A DNA stretch of 64,000 nt from Eubacterium sp. OM08-24 (GTDB lineage: Bacteria; Bacillota; Clostridia; Oscillospirales; Acutalibacteraceae), in assembly GCF_003438075.1 (NCBI RefSeq), contig NZ_QSTA01000001.1:868001-932000 (forward strand), in the 5' to 3' direction. Under the pieces are notes generated by a model, which searched no databases, was not told where the DNA came from, and saw nothing but the letters and a program-made list of their open reading frames with translations. The translations under genes were made by a program, and so were the position numbers. Positions within the stretch are counted from its first letter, which is position 1; each line of letters opens with the position of its first letter. Shown here one piece after another: positions 43,214 through 52,784 of this stretch.

Positions 43214-45133
43214 TTACATTATCTTCTGAAACATATAGCGCACCTTGTCCAGGCGGCTGTTTGGACGGCGGGGCTGGATGACTGGCTTGCCGACAGCGGC
43301 CTGATACCCTTTCAGTTCTGTAAGGCATACGCTCTGCCCGTTGGTGTAAAAGGCCAGATCAGTACGGTATGCCTGTATACAGCGGGCGGGAATCTCGCCA
43401 GTAAAGACAACTTCATCCTTTTTTACCTGGACCGTTTCGATGGTGGCACAGTATTTCGGTGCATCATGATAAGCCCTGGAAAGATATTCCCGGGGCGCAT
43501 AGAGGGTGAAGGAGAGATAAGGTTCCAGCAGTTGCGTCCCTGATTTCTTCAATGCCTGTTCCAATACAATCGGGGCCAATGAGCGGAAGTCCGCCGGCGT
43601 GCTGACCGGACTGTAATAAAGCCCGTATTCAAAGCAAATCTTACAGTCCGTTACGTTCCAGCCGAACAAGCCCTGCTCCAGCCCGTAACGGATACCATCC
43701 CTGACAGCGTTTTGAAAACTCTGGTTCAAGTATCCCAGCGAAACCCGGCTCTCGTATTGTACACCGGAGCCAAGCGAGAGTGGTGTAACAGACAGTCCTA
43801 TGGATGCCCAAAACGGGTTGGGCGGCACCTCGATATGGATGGTGTGGCTGGCTGCTTTGAGCGGCCGCTCCATATAAATGACGGAGGGTTCCTTTACCAC
43901 TGTTTCAAGCTTGTATTTTTCCGACAGCAAAGCGGAAACAACCTCCAACTGCACCCGGCCCAAAAAAGAAAGAATGATCTCATGGGTGATGGAATCCACT
44001 TCGCAACGCAAAAGCGGGTCAGTATCCGCAAGTTGCGTAAGAGCGTCCAGCAGCCGTTCTCTTTGCGCTGCCGTTTTCGGCGCAATCGTCGTCCGCAGCA
44101 TGGGGAGGGGGTCCTCGCGCCACCTTTTACGAGGGAGCCGGGTTTGGTCCCCTAATACATCGTTTAACCTCACGCTGTCGCTGGGAAGGATAACAATTTC
44201 ACCCTGATAAGCGGTGTCTGTCCGAACAATTTCCCCTTTGGATGGAATACGCATCTCTGTGATTTTCAGCTTTTCTCTCCCGGCCAGGGCCACCGTATCC
44301 CGCAGGCGCAGCGTTCCGCTGTATAACCGTAGATAGACACGCCGCTGGCCGCAATCGGTGTACTCAACCTTGAAAACGCTGCCGCATAGGGCGGCGCCCC
44401 CCTGTTCCCCAATCGGTTGGAACAGCCCTGTCACCGCATCCATCAACGGTTGAATGCCAAGGCCATTTTTGGCGCTGCCATGATAGACCGGGAACAGGGA
44501 GGCGTCTTGAACCCGCTGCTGTTCCTCCCGCGCAAGTTTTTCCCGGCTGATTGGTTCTCCTGCGATATACTTTTCCAATAATTCATCGTTATTTTCGATG
44601 ACCGCATCCCATGCTTCTATGTCGGTATTTTCCTCCAGGACTATTTCCGGGGACAGCGACACCGTCTGCTTGATGATAATATCGGCGGAGAGCTTATCCC
44701 GAACAGACTGAACCACGCTCTGCAAATCAACGCCAGCCTGGTCGATCTTGTTGATAAAGATAACGGTGGGAATGTTCATTTTCCGCAGGGCATGGAACAG
44801 AATACGGGTCTGGGCCTGCACGCCATCTTTAGCGGAGATCACCAAGATGGCCCCATCTAAAACAGCCAAAGAGCGGTACACCTCCGCCAAAAAATCCATG
44901 TGGCCGGGCGTATCCACAATGTTAACTTTACATCTGTGCCACTGGAAGGAAGTGACTGCCGCTTGAATGGTAATCCCACGCTGCCGCTCCAAAAACATGG
45001 TGTCCGTCCTCGTTGTCCCTTTTTCGACGCTCCCCGGTTCTGAAATGGCTCCGCTGGCATATAGCAGGCTCTCCGTCAAGGTCGTCTTTCCAGCGTCTAC
45101 ATGGGCAAGAATTCCAATATTGATTATTTTCAT
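43214..45133 (-). CDS. tet(W): Tetracycline resistance ribosomal protection protein Tet(W)
   Basis: This 639-residue EF-G-like GTPase removes tetracycline from the ribosome. It has G1 AHVDAGKTT, the switch region [10 protein letters not shown]3 DTPGHMDF and G4 NKID, and the full length of the family. The sequence agrees with Tet(W) rather than Tet(M) or Tet(O) throughout, as far as I can recall it (for example [20 protein letters not shown] and [16 protein letters not shown]). The start has AGGAGG and a Tn916-style attenuated leader. The gene is intact and should confer resistance. Codon use is more GC-rich than the surrounding phage genes, showing recent transfer. Confidence 0.96.
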   Translation of the reverse strand: MKIINIGILAHVDAGKTTLTESLLYASGAISEPGSVEKGTTRTDTMFLERQRGITIQAAVTSFQWHRCKVNIVDTPGHMDFLAEVYRSLAVLDGAILVISAKDGVQAQTRILFHALRKMNIPTVIFINKIDQAGVDLQSVVQSVRDKLSADIIIKQTVSLSPEIVLEENTDIEAWDAVIENNDELLEKYIAGEPISREKLAREEQQRVQDASLFPVYHGSAKNGLGIQPLMDAVTGLFQPIGEQGGAALCGSVFKVEYTDCGQRRVYLRLYSGTLRLRDTVALAGREKLKITEMRIPSKGEIVRTDTAYQGEIVILPSDSVRLNDVLGDQTRLPRKRWREDPLPMLRTTIAPKTAAQRERLLDALTQLADTDPLLRCEVDSITHEIILSFLGRVQLEVVSALLSEKYKLETVVKEPSVIYMERPLKAASHTIHIEVPPNPFWASIGLSVTPLSLGSGVQYESRVSLGYLNQSFQNAVRDGIRYGLEQGLFGWNVTDCKICFEYGLYYSPVSTPADFRSLAPIVLEQALKKSGTQLLEPYLSFTLYAPREYLSRAYHDAPKYCATIETVQVKKDEVVFTGEIPARCIQAYRTDLAFYTNGQSVCLTELKGYQAAVGKPVIQPRRPNSRLDKVRYMFQKIM

Positions 45134-45167
45134 GTGATTGTCCTCCTTTTACAGCCCCAAAAGGGCA

Positions 45168-45207
45168 TAAAAATCCCCAGCAGTAAAATACTTTTACCAC
45201 TGGGGAT
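45168..45207 (-). terminator. Attenuator hairpin in the tet(W) leader
   Basis: On the minus strand ATCCCCAG (45207-45200) pairs with CTGGGGAT (45180-45173) with an inner GTAAAA/TTTTAC, followed by TTTTTATG. Matches the terminator of tet(M)-type leaders, in which tetracycline-induced ribosome stalling permits read-through. Confidence 0.8.
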
Positions 45208-45374
45208 TATAATTTGCGGACATACACATATACAGCATACACCTGTTTGTGATTGCTGTTTTTCGGATATGTCAAAATTGATAAGGCAAAAGTATTCTTA
45301 AATTGGGTACAAAAAACCAAGCCCCCACAAAAGGGACTATCATAATCCTTTGTTCCCACTATTTGATTATAGTT

Positions 45375-45398
45375 TTATTTAAGAATACCTTGCCGCAT
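45375..45398 (-). CDS. tet(W) leader peptide
   Basis: An ATG at 45398, with AAGGAG upstream, encodes MRQGILK and a stop. This short leader with GGTATTCTTAAAT is the same as in tet(M)-type attenuators, where its translation senses ribosome stalling. It lies between the promoter and the attenuator hairpin. Confidence 0.7.
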   Translation of the reverse strand: MRQGILK

Positions 45399-45427
45399 AT
45401 TTTTTACTCCTTTTTTGGAATGATGCT

Positions 45428-45456
45428 ATTATATCACATTAGTTTTAGGAAAGCAA
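45428..45456 (-). promoter_or_regulatory. tet(W) promoter
   Basis: TTGCTT (45456-45451) and TATAAT (45433-45428) with 17-base spacing, about 30 bases before the leader peptide. Confidence 0.8.
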
Positions 45457-45495
45457 GTACCTAAAAGAAATTTTTCTTCCCCTTATATGTAACAA

Positions 45496-45738
45496 TCATA
45501 CCGACTTTCTGGCGTTCAGAATGGTTTCTGCTGTCTGCTGTGGTGTTTGGTTGGAATTGTCCAGCCAAAAGCCGATCCGTGGTGTTGTCTGCATAAATGT
45601 ATCGTATAAGGTTTCAACCGTAAAGCCGGAATAGCCTGTTTTCTCCCTGTATCGTTCCCTTCCTTTTATTGTTTCCACATCTGGACAAAGAACGACAACC
45701 TCAACAGGGTATTTATGCGGCACAAAAAATATGTACAT
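45496..45738 (-). pseudogene. P-loop kinase-like protein, C-terminal fragment
   Basis: The 80-residue frame (PVEVVVLCPDVETIKGRERY, YDTFMQTTPRIGFWLDNSNQ, ETILNARKSV) looks like the C-terminal half of a small AAA/P-loop nucleotide kinase of the kind annotated near resistance genes. The Walker A part is missing. It precedes tet(W) in its direction and was probably carried with it. Confidence 0.5.
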
Positions 45739-46006
45739 GTAACTAATTCAACACATTTATAATTTGAATAGGGACATTATAGCATTTACTAAATACAAAT
45801 TCAATGTATACGGAAATAAAGATATAAGGAGTGGGAAGGATTCCGCCGTAGTCGGCATTGTAGGAAAATCCAAAAGTTTAGATTTTCTCAAAATGCTTAT
45901 CTTTTGGTCTTTGGTTCGGAATAGTGTAGTGCTGGCGGTCTATCTATTGTTTTCGGTTGCTTGCTTCTTTACCGTACATGAGCATTTACTTAAAGGAAGT
46001 ATGAAC

Positions 46007-46258
46007 ATGAACACCTACACGAATGCAATAAAAATGGAGTTAAGCCAAATCAATAACTTCGAACAACTTGTAGAAATTAAAAATGAAAACTTAAATGCTA
46101 CAGTTCTCCCACACTTAGAGCTAAGTGAAGAATTAGTATCTGATATAAAAGATGCTTGGGGGAAAAAAACCTTTTTGTGCAATCAAAAACTTGTAATGAT
46201 AAAGTCTTATTTGAAAAAAGCTACTGTACTCGCAACTATGTTAGAGAAATCATATTAA
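46007..46258 (+). CDS. Small hypothetical phage protein
   Basis: From the ATG at 46007, with AAGGA eight bases upstream, an 83-residue soluble protein is encoded (MNTYTNAIKMELSQINNFEQ, LSEELVSDIKDAW). The frame is open upstream to 45764 with a hydrophobic stretch, but that part has no ribosome binding site and probably comes from the insertion junction. No family recognised. It lies between the tet(W) unit and TerL. Confidence 0.4.
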   Translation: MNTYTNAIKMELSQINNFEQLVEIKNENLNATVLPHLELSEELVSDIKDAWGKKTFLCNQKLVMIKSYLKKATVLATMLEKSY

Positions 46259-46356
46259 GATATTGCCAAAATCGTGTTAAATTTAAGAAAAAATTCTCCA
46301 TAAAAGACGGAATGATTATCAATAGTAAAGATAAAAAATAAAATCATGCAAATACA

Positions 46357-46390
46357 AGCATCTACCAAAATTTGGTGGGTGCTTTTCTTA
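46357..46390 (+). terminator. Hairpin with T-run before TerL
   Basis: AGCATCTACCAAA pairs with TTTGGTGGGTGCT, then TTTCTTATGCCC. Second of the four similar prophage hairpins. Confidence 0.65.
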
Positions 46391-46411
46391 TGCCCTATCG
46401 GAGGTGAAATT

Positions 46412-48013
46412 TTGAGAAAACTTAAGAATTATAAGCCTACAAAATTCAAAGCGAAAGGTAGCTATTACGATAAAGAATACGCCGACTTCGCTGTTACTTT
46501 TATTGAAAGCCTATGTCACACCAAAGGTACATGGGCCGGCAAGAAATTTGAGCTTATCGACTGGCAGGAGCAGATTATCCGTGACCTGTTCGGTATTCTA
46601 AAGCCTAACGGATACAGGCAGTTCAACACTGCATACATTGAAATTCCCAAAAAGAACGGTAAATCCGAATTAGCGGCGGCTATTGCACTTCTGCTCACCT
46701 GCGGTGACGGTGAACAGAGAGCCGAGGTTTACGGTGCGGCTGCCGACAGGCAACAGGCGTCAATCGTATTTGATGTTGCCGCCGATATGGTGCGAATGTG
46801 TCCGGCTCTGAACAAAAGAGTAAAGATACTTGCATCACAGAAAAGGCTGATTTACGAACCTACAAACAGCTTTTATCAGGTGCTATCCGCCGAGGCATAC
46901 AGCAAGCACGGCTTTAATGTTCACGGTGTTGTGTTTGATGAGTTGCACAGTCAGCCGAACAGAAAACTTTATGATGTCCTTACAAAGGGTAGCGGTGATG
47001 CGAGAATGCAGCCACTCTTTTTTCTGATCACAACTGCCGGCACAGATACACATTCAATCTGCTACGAGGTTCATCAAAAGGCACAGGATATTATTGACGG
47101 GCGAAAAATTGACCCTACATTCTATCCGGTAATTTACGGCGCTGATGATACAGAGGACTGGACAAGTCCGAAGGTCTGGAAAAAATGCAATCCATCTCTG
47201 GGTGAAACTATCGGAATGGATAAAGTTAAAACCGCTTGCGAATCAGCAAAGCAAAATCCGGGTGAAGAAAACTCATTCCGACAGCTAAGACTAAATCAGT
47301 GGGTAAAACAGGCAGTCCGTTGGATGCCTATGGATAAATGGGATAAGTGTGCCTTTGCAGTCAATGAAGATGACCTTCGTGGACGAGTGTGCTACGGTGG
47401 TCTTGACCTTTCAAGTACAACGGATATTACTGCATTTGTGCTTGTATTTCCTCCGCTTGATGAAGAGGATAAATATGTTATTATTCCGTATTTCTGGATA
47501 CCCGAGGACACACTTGATTTGCGTGTTAAGCGTGACCGTGTGCCGTATGATGTGTGGGAACGGCAAGGATACTTGCAGACTACCGAGGGCAATGTTATTC
47601 ACTACGGCTACATTGAGAAATTTATCGAGAGTCTTGGTGAAAGATTCAATATTCGTGAGATTGCTTTTGACCGTTGGGGTGCGGTTCAGATGGTGCAGAA
47701 TCTTGAGGGTATGGGCTTTACTGTTGTTCCATTCGGACAGGGATTTAAGGATATGTCACCTCCGACAAAGGAACTTATGAAGCTGACACTTGAACAGAGA
47801 ATTGCACACGGTGGTCACCCTGTACTTCGATGGAATATGGACAATATCTTTGTCAGAACAGACCCTGCCGGCAACATAAAGGCAGACAAAGAAAAATCCA
47901 CGGAGAAAATTGACGGTGCGATTGCTACAATTATGGCACTTGACAGAGCAATTCGCTGTGGAAACAATAACTGTGCATCGGTTTATGATGACAGAGGATT
48001 GTTGTTTATATGA
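46412..48013 (+). CDS. Terminase large subunit
   Basis: The 533-residue packaging motor has an ATPase domain with Walker A-like PKKNGKSE (about residue 78), Walker B VVFDELHSQ (about 172), LITTAGTDTHSIC, and a C-terminal RNase H-type nuclease domain (GGLDLSSTTDITAF, IAFDRWGAVQMVQ). It is the Terminase_1/HK97 type. I start at TTG 46412, nine bases after GGAGGTG; an in-frame codon at 46346 lies upstream of the terminator hairpin and is unlikely. Confidence 0.93.
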   Translation: MRKLKNYKPTKFKAKGSYYDKEYADFAVTFIESLCHTKGTWAGKKFELIDWQEQIIRDLFGILKPNGYRQFNTAYIEIPKKNGKSELAAAIALLLTCGDGEQRAEVYGAAADRQQASIVFDVAADMVRMCPALNKRVKILASQKRLIYEPTNSFYQVLSAEAYSKHGFNVHGVVFDELHSQPNRKLYDVLTKGSGDARMQPLFFLITTAGTDTHSICYEVHQKAQDIIDGRKIDPTFYPVIYGADDTEDWTSPKVWKKCNPSLGETIGMDKVKTACESAKQNPGEENSFRQLRLNQWVKQAVRWMPMDKWDKCAFAVNEDDLRGRVCYGGLDLSSTTDITAFVLVFPPLDEEDKYVIIPYFWIPEDTLDLRVKRDRVPYDVWERQGYLQTTEGNVIHYGYIEKFIESLGERFNIREIAFDRWGAVQMVQNLEGMGFTVVPFGQGFKDMSPPTKELMKLTLEQRIAHGGHPVLRWNMDNIFVRTDPAGNIKADKEKSTEKIDGAIATIMALDRAIRCGNNNCASVYDDRGLLFI

Positions 48014-48071
48014 CATCAGTCAATTTTTATGCAGATATATATGAGCATAAAAAGTAAATATATTTTTCAAA

Positions 48072-48096
48072 GCATCTCAAAAGAGGTGTTTTTCTT
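48072..48096 (+). terminator. Hairpin with T-run before the portal gene
   Basis: GCATCTC pairs with GAGGTGT (G-U pairs), then TTTTCTTTTGCCC. Third of the four similar prophage hairpins. Confidence 0.55.
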
Positions 48097-48126
48097 TTGC
48101 CCATTTTACGAAAGAGTGGTGGTTTT

Positions 48127-49416
48127 ATGGGTATTTTAAGCGGTTTGTTTCGTTCACGAGATAAGCCGAAAAACAGTACATCGGGCAGCAGTTACCGATT
48201 TTTCTACGGTCAGAGCAGTGCCGGCAAATGCGTGACCGAGAGAAGTGCAATGCAAATGACGGCAGTATATGCCTGCGTCAGAATTTTATCCGAGGCGGTT
48301 GCAGGACTTCCTCTCCACCTTTACAGATACAATTCTGACGGGAGCAAAGAAAAGGCGCTTGAACATCCGTTGTATTTTCTTTTGCACGATGAGCCTAATC
48401 CCGAAATGACTTCATTTGCTTTTAGAGAAACCTTGATGACTCATCTGCTTTTGTGGGGCAATGCCTATGCACAAATCATAAGAAATGGCAAGGGCGATGT
48501 TGTTGCCCTCTATCCTCTTATGTCGAACAGAATGACAGTTAACAGAGATAAAAGCGGTAATCTTTACTATCAGTACAACACAAGCTCCGACGACGCAAGA
48601 ACAATGAAAGGTGCAACGGTAAGGCTTTCACCGTATGAGGTTTTGCATATTGCCGGACTTGGATTTGACGGACTTGTCGGATACTCGCCTATTGCAATGG
48701 CAAAGAACGCAATCGGTCTTGCCATTGCCGCCGAGGAATACGGTAGTAAGTTCTATGCAAACGGTGCGTCACCCAGCGGTGTGCTTGAACATCCGGGTAC
48801 GCTTAAAGACCCATCCAAGGTTCGTGATTCGTGGAATGCCGCCTTTGCGGGAAGCGGCAACAGTCATAGAGTTGCCGTGCTTGAGGAGGGACTGAAGTAC
48901 ACACCGATTTCAATTTCGCCGAACGAGGCGCAGTTCCTCGAAACCAGAAAATTTCAGATAGATGAGATAGCTCGAATTTTCAGAGTGCCTCCGCATATGG
49001 TGGGCGACCTTGAAAAATCGAGCTTTTCTAATATTGAACAGCAGTCACTTGAATTTGTGAAGTACACACTTGAGCCGTGGATAGTGCGTTGGGAGCAGTC
49101 AATTTTCCGCTCCTTACTTTCAAGAAATGAAAAAAGTTCGTACTTTGTGAAGTTTAATGTTGACGGACTTCTGCGTGGTGACTACGCAAGCAGAATGAGT
49201 GGCTATGCAACGGCAAGGCAGAACGGATGGATGTCGGCAAACGATATACGAGAGCTTGAAAATCTCGACCGTATTCCAACGGAAAAAGGTGGCGATTTAT
49301 ATCTTGTAAACGGAAATATGCTCCCTCTTAACAACGCAGGAGCATTTGCAAATATCAATAACAAGGAGGAAGAAAATGAAGAAATTCTGGAAATGGACGA
49401 ACCTGACGGAAAGTAA
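48127..49416 (+). CDS. Phage portal protein, HK97 family
   Basis: The 429-residue protein forms the DNA entry ring. Family marks are AVYACVRILSEAVAGLPLHL, LLLWGNAYAQIIRNGKGDV, YTPISISPNEAQFLETRKFQ and RIFRVPPHMVGDLEKSSFSN. I use the ATG at 48127; the frame is open to 48097 without a ribosome binding site. Its last 41 bases overlap the protease gene, the usual arrangement. Confidence 0.93.
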   Translation: MGILSGLFRSRDKPKNSTSGSSYRFFYGQSSAGKCVTERSAMQMTAVYACVRILSEAVAGLPLHLYRYNSDGSKEKALEHPLYFLLHDEPNPEMTSFAFRETLMTHLLLWGNAYAQIIRNGKGDVVALYPLMSNRMTVNRDKSGNLYYQYNTSSDDARTMKGATVRLSPYEVLHIAGLGFDGLVGYSPIAMAKNAIGLAIAAEEYGSKFYANGASPSGVLEHPGTLKDPSKVRDSWNAAFAGSGNSHRVAVLEEGLKYTPISISPNEAQFLETRKFQIDEIARIFRVPPHMVGDLEKSSFSNIEQQSLEFVKYTLEPWIVRWEQSIFRSLLSRNEKSSYFVKFNVDGLLRGDYASRMSGYATARQNGWMSANDIRELENLDRIPTEKGGDLYLVNGNMLPLNNAGAFANINNKEEENEEILEMDEPDGK

Positions 49417-50107
49417 TCCGACAGAGAGAATTTTGACTCTTAACGGAACAATAGCGGAAGAAAGCTGGTTTGATGATGATATCACTCCTCAGCTTTTTAA
49501 AAGCGAGTTAAACAGTTGCTCGGGTAATATTACAGTTTGGATTAACTCTCCGGGCGGTGATTGTGTGGCTGCGGCTCAGATTTACAATATGCTGATGGAT
49601 TACAAAGGCAATGTAACCGTTAAGATTGACGGTATTGCCGCAAGTGCTGCATCTGTAATTGCTATGGCTGGAAACAATGTGATGATGTCCCCTGTTTCAA
49701 TGCTTATGATTCATAATCCGGCTACGGTTGCAATGGGTGACCACAACGAAATGCAGAAGGCTATTGAAATGCTTGAGGAGGTCAAGGAGAGCATTATAAA
49801 TGCTTATGAAATCAAAACAGGAATGAGCAGAGCAAAGCTTGCCCGTCTTATGGAGGAAGAAACATGGATGAATGCAAAGAAAGCCGTTGAACTCGGATTT
49901 GCAGACAGCATTATAGAACCCGACAAGAAAATTAATGAAGATGAAAAGGAGAAAAACAAAGCATCGGATTCTATCCTGTTTTCACGCAGAGCAGTGAGTG
50001 TGGCTCTTCAAAATAAACTTAAATCACACTATTTAGCAAATGCTGGTGCTAACACAGGAACAGACATCACAGACCTTGAAAAAAGACTTAATTTATTAAA
50101 ACCTTAA
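49376..50107 (+). CDS. ClpP-like prohead (head maturation) protease
   Basis: The 243-residue serine protease has SPGGDCVAAAQIYN, the nucleophile region IDGIAASAASVIAM and the catalytic His in MLMIHNPATVAMG. It processes the capsid during maturation. The start ATG 49376 lies after AAGGAGG within the end of the portal gene. The C-terminal 50 residues are charged and may be a scaffold tail. Confidence 0.92.
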   Translation: MKKFWKWTNLTESNPTERILTLNGTIAEESWFDDDITPQLFKSELNSCSGNITVWINSPGGDCVAAAQIYNMLMDYKGNVTVKIDGIAASAASVIAMAGNNVMMSPVSMLMIHNPATVAMGDHNEMQKAIEMLEEVKESIINAYEIKTGMSRAKLARLMEEETWMNAKKAVELGFADSIIEPDKKINEDEKEKNKASDSILFSRRAVSVALQNKLKSHYLANAGANTGTDITDLEKRLNLLKP

Positions 50108-50121
50108 GGAGGAATTTTACT

Positions 50122-51337
50122 ATGGCTAAAATTAACGAACTTCGTGAGAAACGAGCAAAAATCTGGGAACAGGCAAAAGCATTTCTTGATTCTCACAGAA
50201 ACGAAACTGGTATTCTTTCGGCGGAAGATACCGTAGCTTATGAAAAGATGGAAAAGGATATTGTTGACCTCGGTCACGAGATTGAGCGTCAGCAAAGAGC
50301 AGATGACCTTGAAAGAGAGTTAAATCTCCCGACAAGCACACCGCTTGTTTCAAAACCCGATAACGTCAATCGTGAGAGTAAAACAGGCACAGCTTCTGAA
50401 AAGTACAACAAAGCATTCTGGAATCAGATGAGAAACCGCTCAACGCAGGAGGTCAGAAACATTCTCAGTGAGGGTGTTGACAGCGAGGGCGGTTTTCTTG
50501 TACCGGAAACCTTTGAAAACACACTTGTTCAGGCACTTGATGAAGAGCTTGTAATTCGTCAACTTGCACATACATTTACAACAGCGTCAAACGCACACAA
50601 AATCCCTGTTGTTGCCACAAGAGGTAAGGCGATGTGGACTGAGGAGAACGCTGCAATCACCGACAGCGATACAATCATTCGGTCAGAAAACAATCGGTGC
50701 TCATAAGCTTTGTGCTTTAATCAAAGTGTCAGAAGAGCTTTTGAACGATTCAGCCTTTGACCTTGAAAGCTATTTCAATCAGGAGTTCGCAAGAAGAATC
50801 GGTGAAGCTGAAGAAGAGGCCTTTGTTATCGGTGACGGCAGCTCAAAGCCTTATGGTATTTTCAATGATACTGAGGGTGGCGAAGTCGGTGTAACAGCCG
50901 GCTCAACTGTTAATGTTACGGCTGATGAGATTATCGACCTTTATTACAGCCTTAAAGCACCGTACCGTAAGAACGGTGTATGGCTCTTGAATGACAGCAC
51001 TGTAAATATTATCAGAAAGCTCAAGGACAGCAACGGTCAGTATTTATGGCAACCATCTATTAAGGATGGTGAAACCGACACACTCCTCGGCAAGCCTGTT
51101 TACACATCTTCGTCAATCGCAAGTGCTGCATCGGGTACAAAGCCGATTGCATTCGGTGACCTTTCCTACTACTGGATTGGTGACAGACAGGGTGTTACCT
51201 TTAAACGACTCAATGAGTTATATGCAGCAAACGGACAGGTAGGTTTCCTTGCGACAAAAAGAGTTGATGCAAGACTTATTGTTCCGGAGGCAGTTAAGAT
51301 TCTCAAAATGAAAGGTACAGTTTCTTCAGGCGGTTAA
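50122..51337 (+). pseudogene. Major capsid protein, HK97 fold, frameshifted
   Basis: The first frame (ATG 50122, AAGGAGG) has the coiled delta domain (MAKINELREKRAKIWEQAKA) and enters the HK97 core (SEGGFLVPETFENTLVQALD). At about 50660-50690 reading must move to the +1 frame (FGQKTIGAHKLCALIKVSEE, FARRIGEAEEEAFVIGDGSS) to reach the normal end at 51335. One extra base lies near TACAATCATTC. Joined, it is about 404 residues, normal for the family. No slippery signal justifies a programmed shift, so either the prophage cannot make capsids or the base is an assembly error. Confidence 0.8.
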
Positions 51338-51348
51338 GGAGCGCTTTT

Positions 51349-51663
51349 ATGACTGACAGGCTTTTAGAAAAAGTAAAGCAAAATCTCATACTTGAACATT
51401 CTGAGGACGATGCACTTCTTGAGCAGTACATCACTGCATCGGTTTCCTATGCCGAAAGCTATCAACACATTGATGAGGGTTACTACTCCACACACGCAAT
51501 GCCTGCAACTACCGAGCAGGCAGTTATAATGCTTGCGAGCCATTTCTACGAAAGCAGAGATGGCTCAACGGGCGGATTCTTTGCTGACAGCACAAACGCA
51601 TCGGCTCAGGTGTGGAACACGGTCAATTTACTTTTAAGGCTTGACAGAAACTGGAAGGTTTAG
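51349..51663 (+). CDS. Head-tail connector, gp6-like
   Basis: A 104-residue helical protein (LLEKVKQNLILEHSEDDALL, ASVSYAESYQHID) of the HK97 gp6/DUF-type connector family that forms the ring under the portal. AAGGAG precedes it, and the position after the capsid is standard. Confidence 0.85.
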   Translation: MTDRLLEKVKQNLILEHSEDDALLEQYITASVSYAESYQHIDEGYYSTHAMPATTEQAVIMLASHFYESRDGSTGGFFADSTNASAQVWNTVNLLLRLDRNWKV

Positions 51664-51665
51664 CT

Positions 51666-51998
51666 ATGAGTTTTGGAAAGATGAACACACCTGTTGAAAT
51701 TATGAAAAGGGTGATTGAAACCGATGATGAGGGCTTTAAGAAGGAAAGACTGAAAACGGTTGCAAGAGTGAGAGCATATCGTGAGGGCAGACACGGCAGT
51801 GAACGGTGGGCAAATATGGCGACATTTTCCGTTGCGACTGATCTGTTTCGTCTGAGGTGTATTCCACACATAGAGGTTACAACCGATATGCTCATCCTTT
51901 GTGACGGAAAGCGGTTTGAAATCACCTCTGTTGAAAATGTAAAAGGCAGAGGAATGTATCTTGAAATTCTCGCAAAGGAGGTTGAAGCAAGTGGCTAG
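51666..51998 (+). CDS. Head closure protein, SPP1 gp16-like
   Basis: The 110-residue protein is beta-rich (TVARVRAYREGRHGSERWAN, TTDMLILCDGKRFEITSVEN) and matches the phage head-tail adaptor family in length and order. It starts two bases after the connector and overlaps the next gene by eight bases. Confidence 0.85.
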   Translation: MSFGKMNTPVEIMKRVIETDDEGFKKERLKTVARVRAYREGRHGSERWANMATFSVATDLFRLRCIPHIEVTTDMLILCDGKRFEITSVENVKGRGMYLEILAKEVEASG

Positions 51999-52422
51999 AT
52001 GCACAATGAAAATGCCGGAGGAGTTTTTACTCAAGATTTCAAGACTAGGTGACAAAACAGATGAAGTGTGTGAAAGGGTACTCAATGCCGGTGCTGAGGT
52101 TGTTCTTAAAAAGGTGAGGACAAATCTCAGAAATGTCATCAGCAAGGACACAAAAACGCAGTCACGCTCAACGGGTGAGCTTGAACGCTCACTTGGTGTG
52201 TCACCTGTTTTGTCGGACAAGAACGGCAATCTGAATATCAAAATAGGCTTTTCAGAGCCGAGAACAAATGGCGAGAGCAATGCAAAAATTGCGAGTGTAA
52301 TTGAATACGGCAAAAGCGGTCAGCCACCAAAGCCGTTTATGAAACCCGCAAAATCAGCGTCACGCAAGGAGTGTATGACGGTTATGATTAACACGCTTGA
52401 TGAGGAGGTAAAGAGCATATGA
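51991..52422 (+). CDS. HK97 gp10-like tail component
   Basis: The 143-residue protein (DEVCERVLNAGAEVVLKKVR, IEYGKSGQPPKPFMKPA) belongs to the HK97-gp10 family, which joins or terminates the tail. The start chosen is GTG 51991, ten bases after AAAGGAGG, so that the gene overlaps the upstream one by eight bases; the frame is open to 51961. Confidence 0.85.
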   Translation: MARCTMKMPEEFLLKISRLGDKTDEVCERVLNAGAEVVLKKVRTNLRNVISKDTKTQSRSTGELERSLGVSPVLSDKNGNLNIKIGFSEPRTNGESNAKIASVIEYGKSGQPPKPFMKPAKSASRKECMTVMINTLDEEVKSI

Positions 52423-52784
52423 GTTTGCTTGCTGAAATCAAGAGTATTGCAGAGGGATTGAACATCAAGGTTGAAACAGGTGTTTTTTCAGGCAAAGCAC
52501 CTGACGAATACATTGTTCTCACTCCGCTTTCGGACGGCTTTGATATGCACTGCGACAATATGCCGACCTTTGACAGACAGGAAGTGAGAATTTCTATATT
52601 TTCAAAGGGTAATTATTCTGCACTTAAATACAAGCTTGTGACCGCTCTTTTTCAAAGTGATATTTCAATAACCGACAGGCTGTATATCGGTTACGAGAGC
52701 GACACGGGCTATCATCACTATGCTATTGACGCATTAAAAACTTATGAACTGGAGGAGATAGATTATGGCAACAATCGGACTTGA
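52419..52784 (+). CDS. Tail terminator-like protein
   Basis: A 121-residue protein between the gp10-like gene and the major tail protein, the place of the tail terminator (gpU/gp17-like). It reads LLAEIKSIAEGLNIKVETGV, RQEVRISIFSKGNYSALKY and ends in DYGNNRT. Function is assigned from order and size. It overlaps the genes on both sides. Confidence 0.75.
   Translation: MSLLAEIKSIAEGLNIKVETGVFSGKAPDEYIVLTPLSDGFDMHCDNMPTFDRQEVRISIFSKGNYSALKYKLVTALFQSDISITDRLYIGYESDTGYHHYAIDALKTYELEEIDYGNNRT

Larger units (their letters stand above)
42571..45480 (-). mobile_element. tet(W) resistance unit inserted in the prophage
   Basis: The higher-GC segment with an XRE/membrane gene, tet(W), its attenuator and promoter interrupts the phage order between the DUF4314 gene and TerL, in opposite orientation. 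No transposase or clear terminal inverted repeat is visible, so the route of insertion is unknown. The right border may extend to about 45.74 kb if the P-loop fragment belongs to it. Confidence 0.65.

Noticed and set aside
45764-46000. N-terminal extension of the small gene before TerL
   Set aside because: No ribosome binding site and no family match; the better start is at 46007 with AAGGA. The upstream part is probably insertion-junction sequence.
50660-50700. Programmed +1 frameshift in the capsid gene
   Set aside because: No slow codon/stop arrangement or stimulator is visible, and HK97-type capsid genes are not known to need one.
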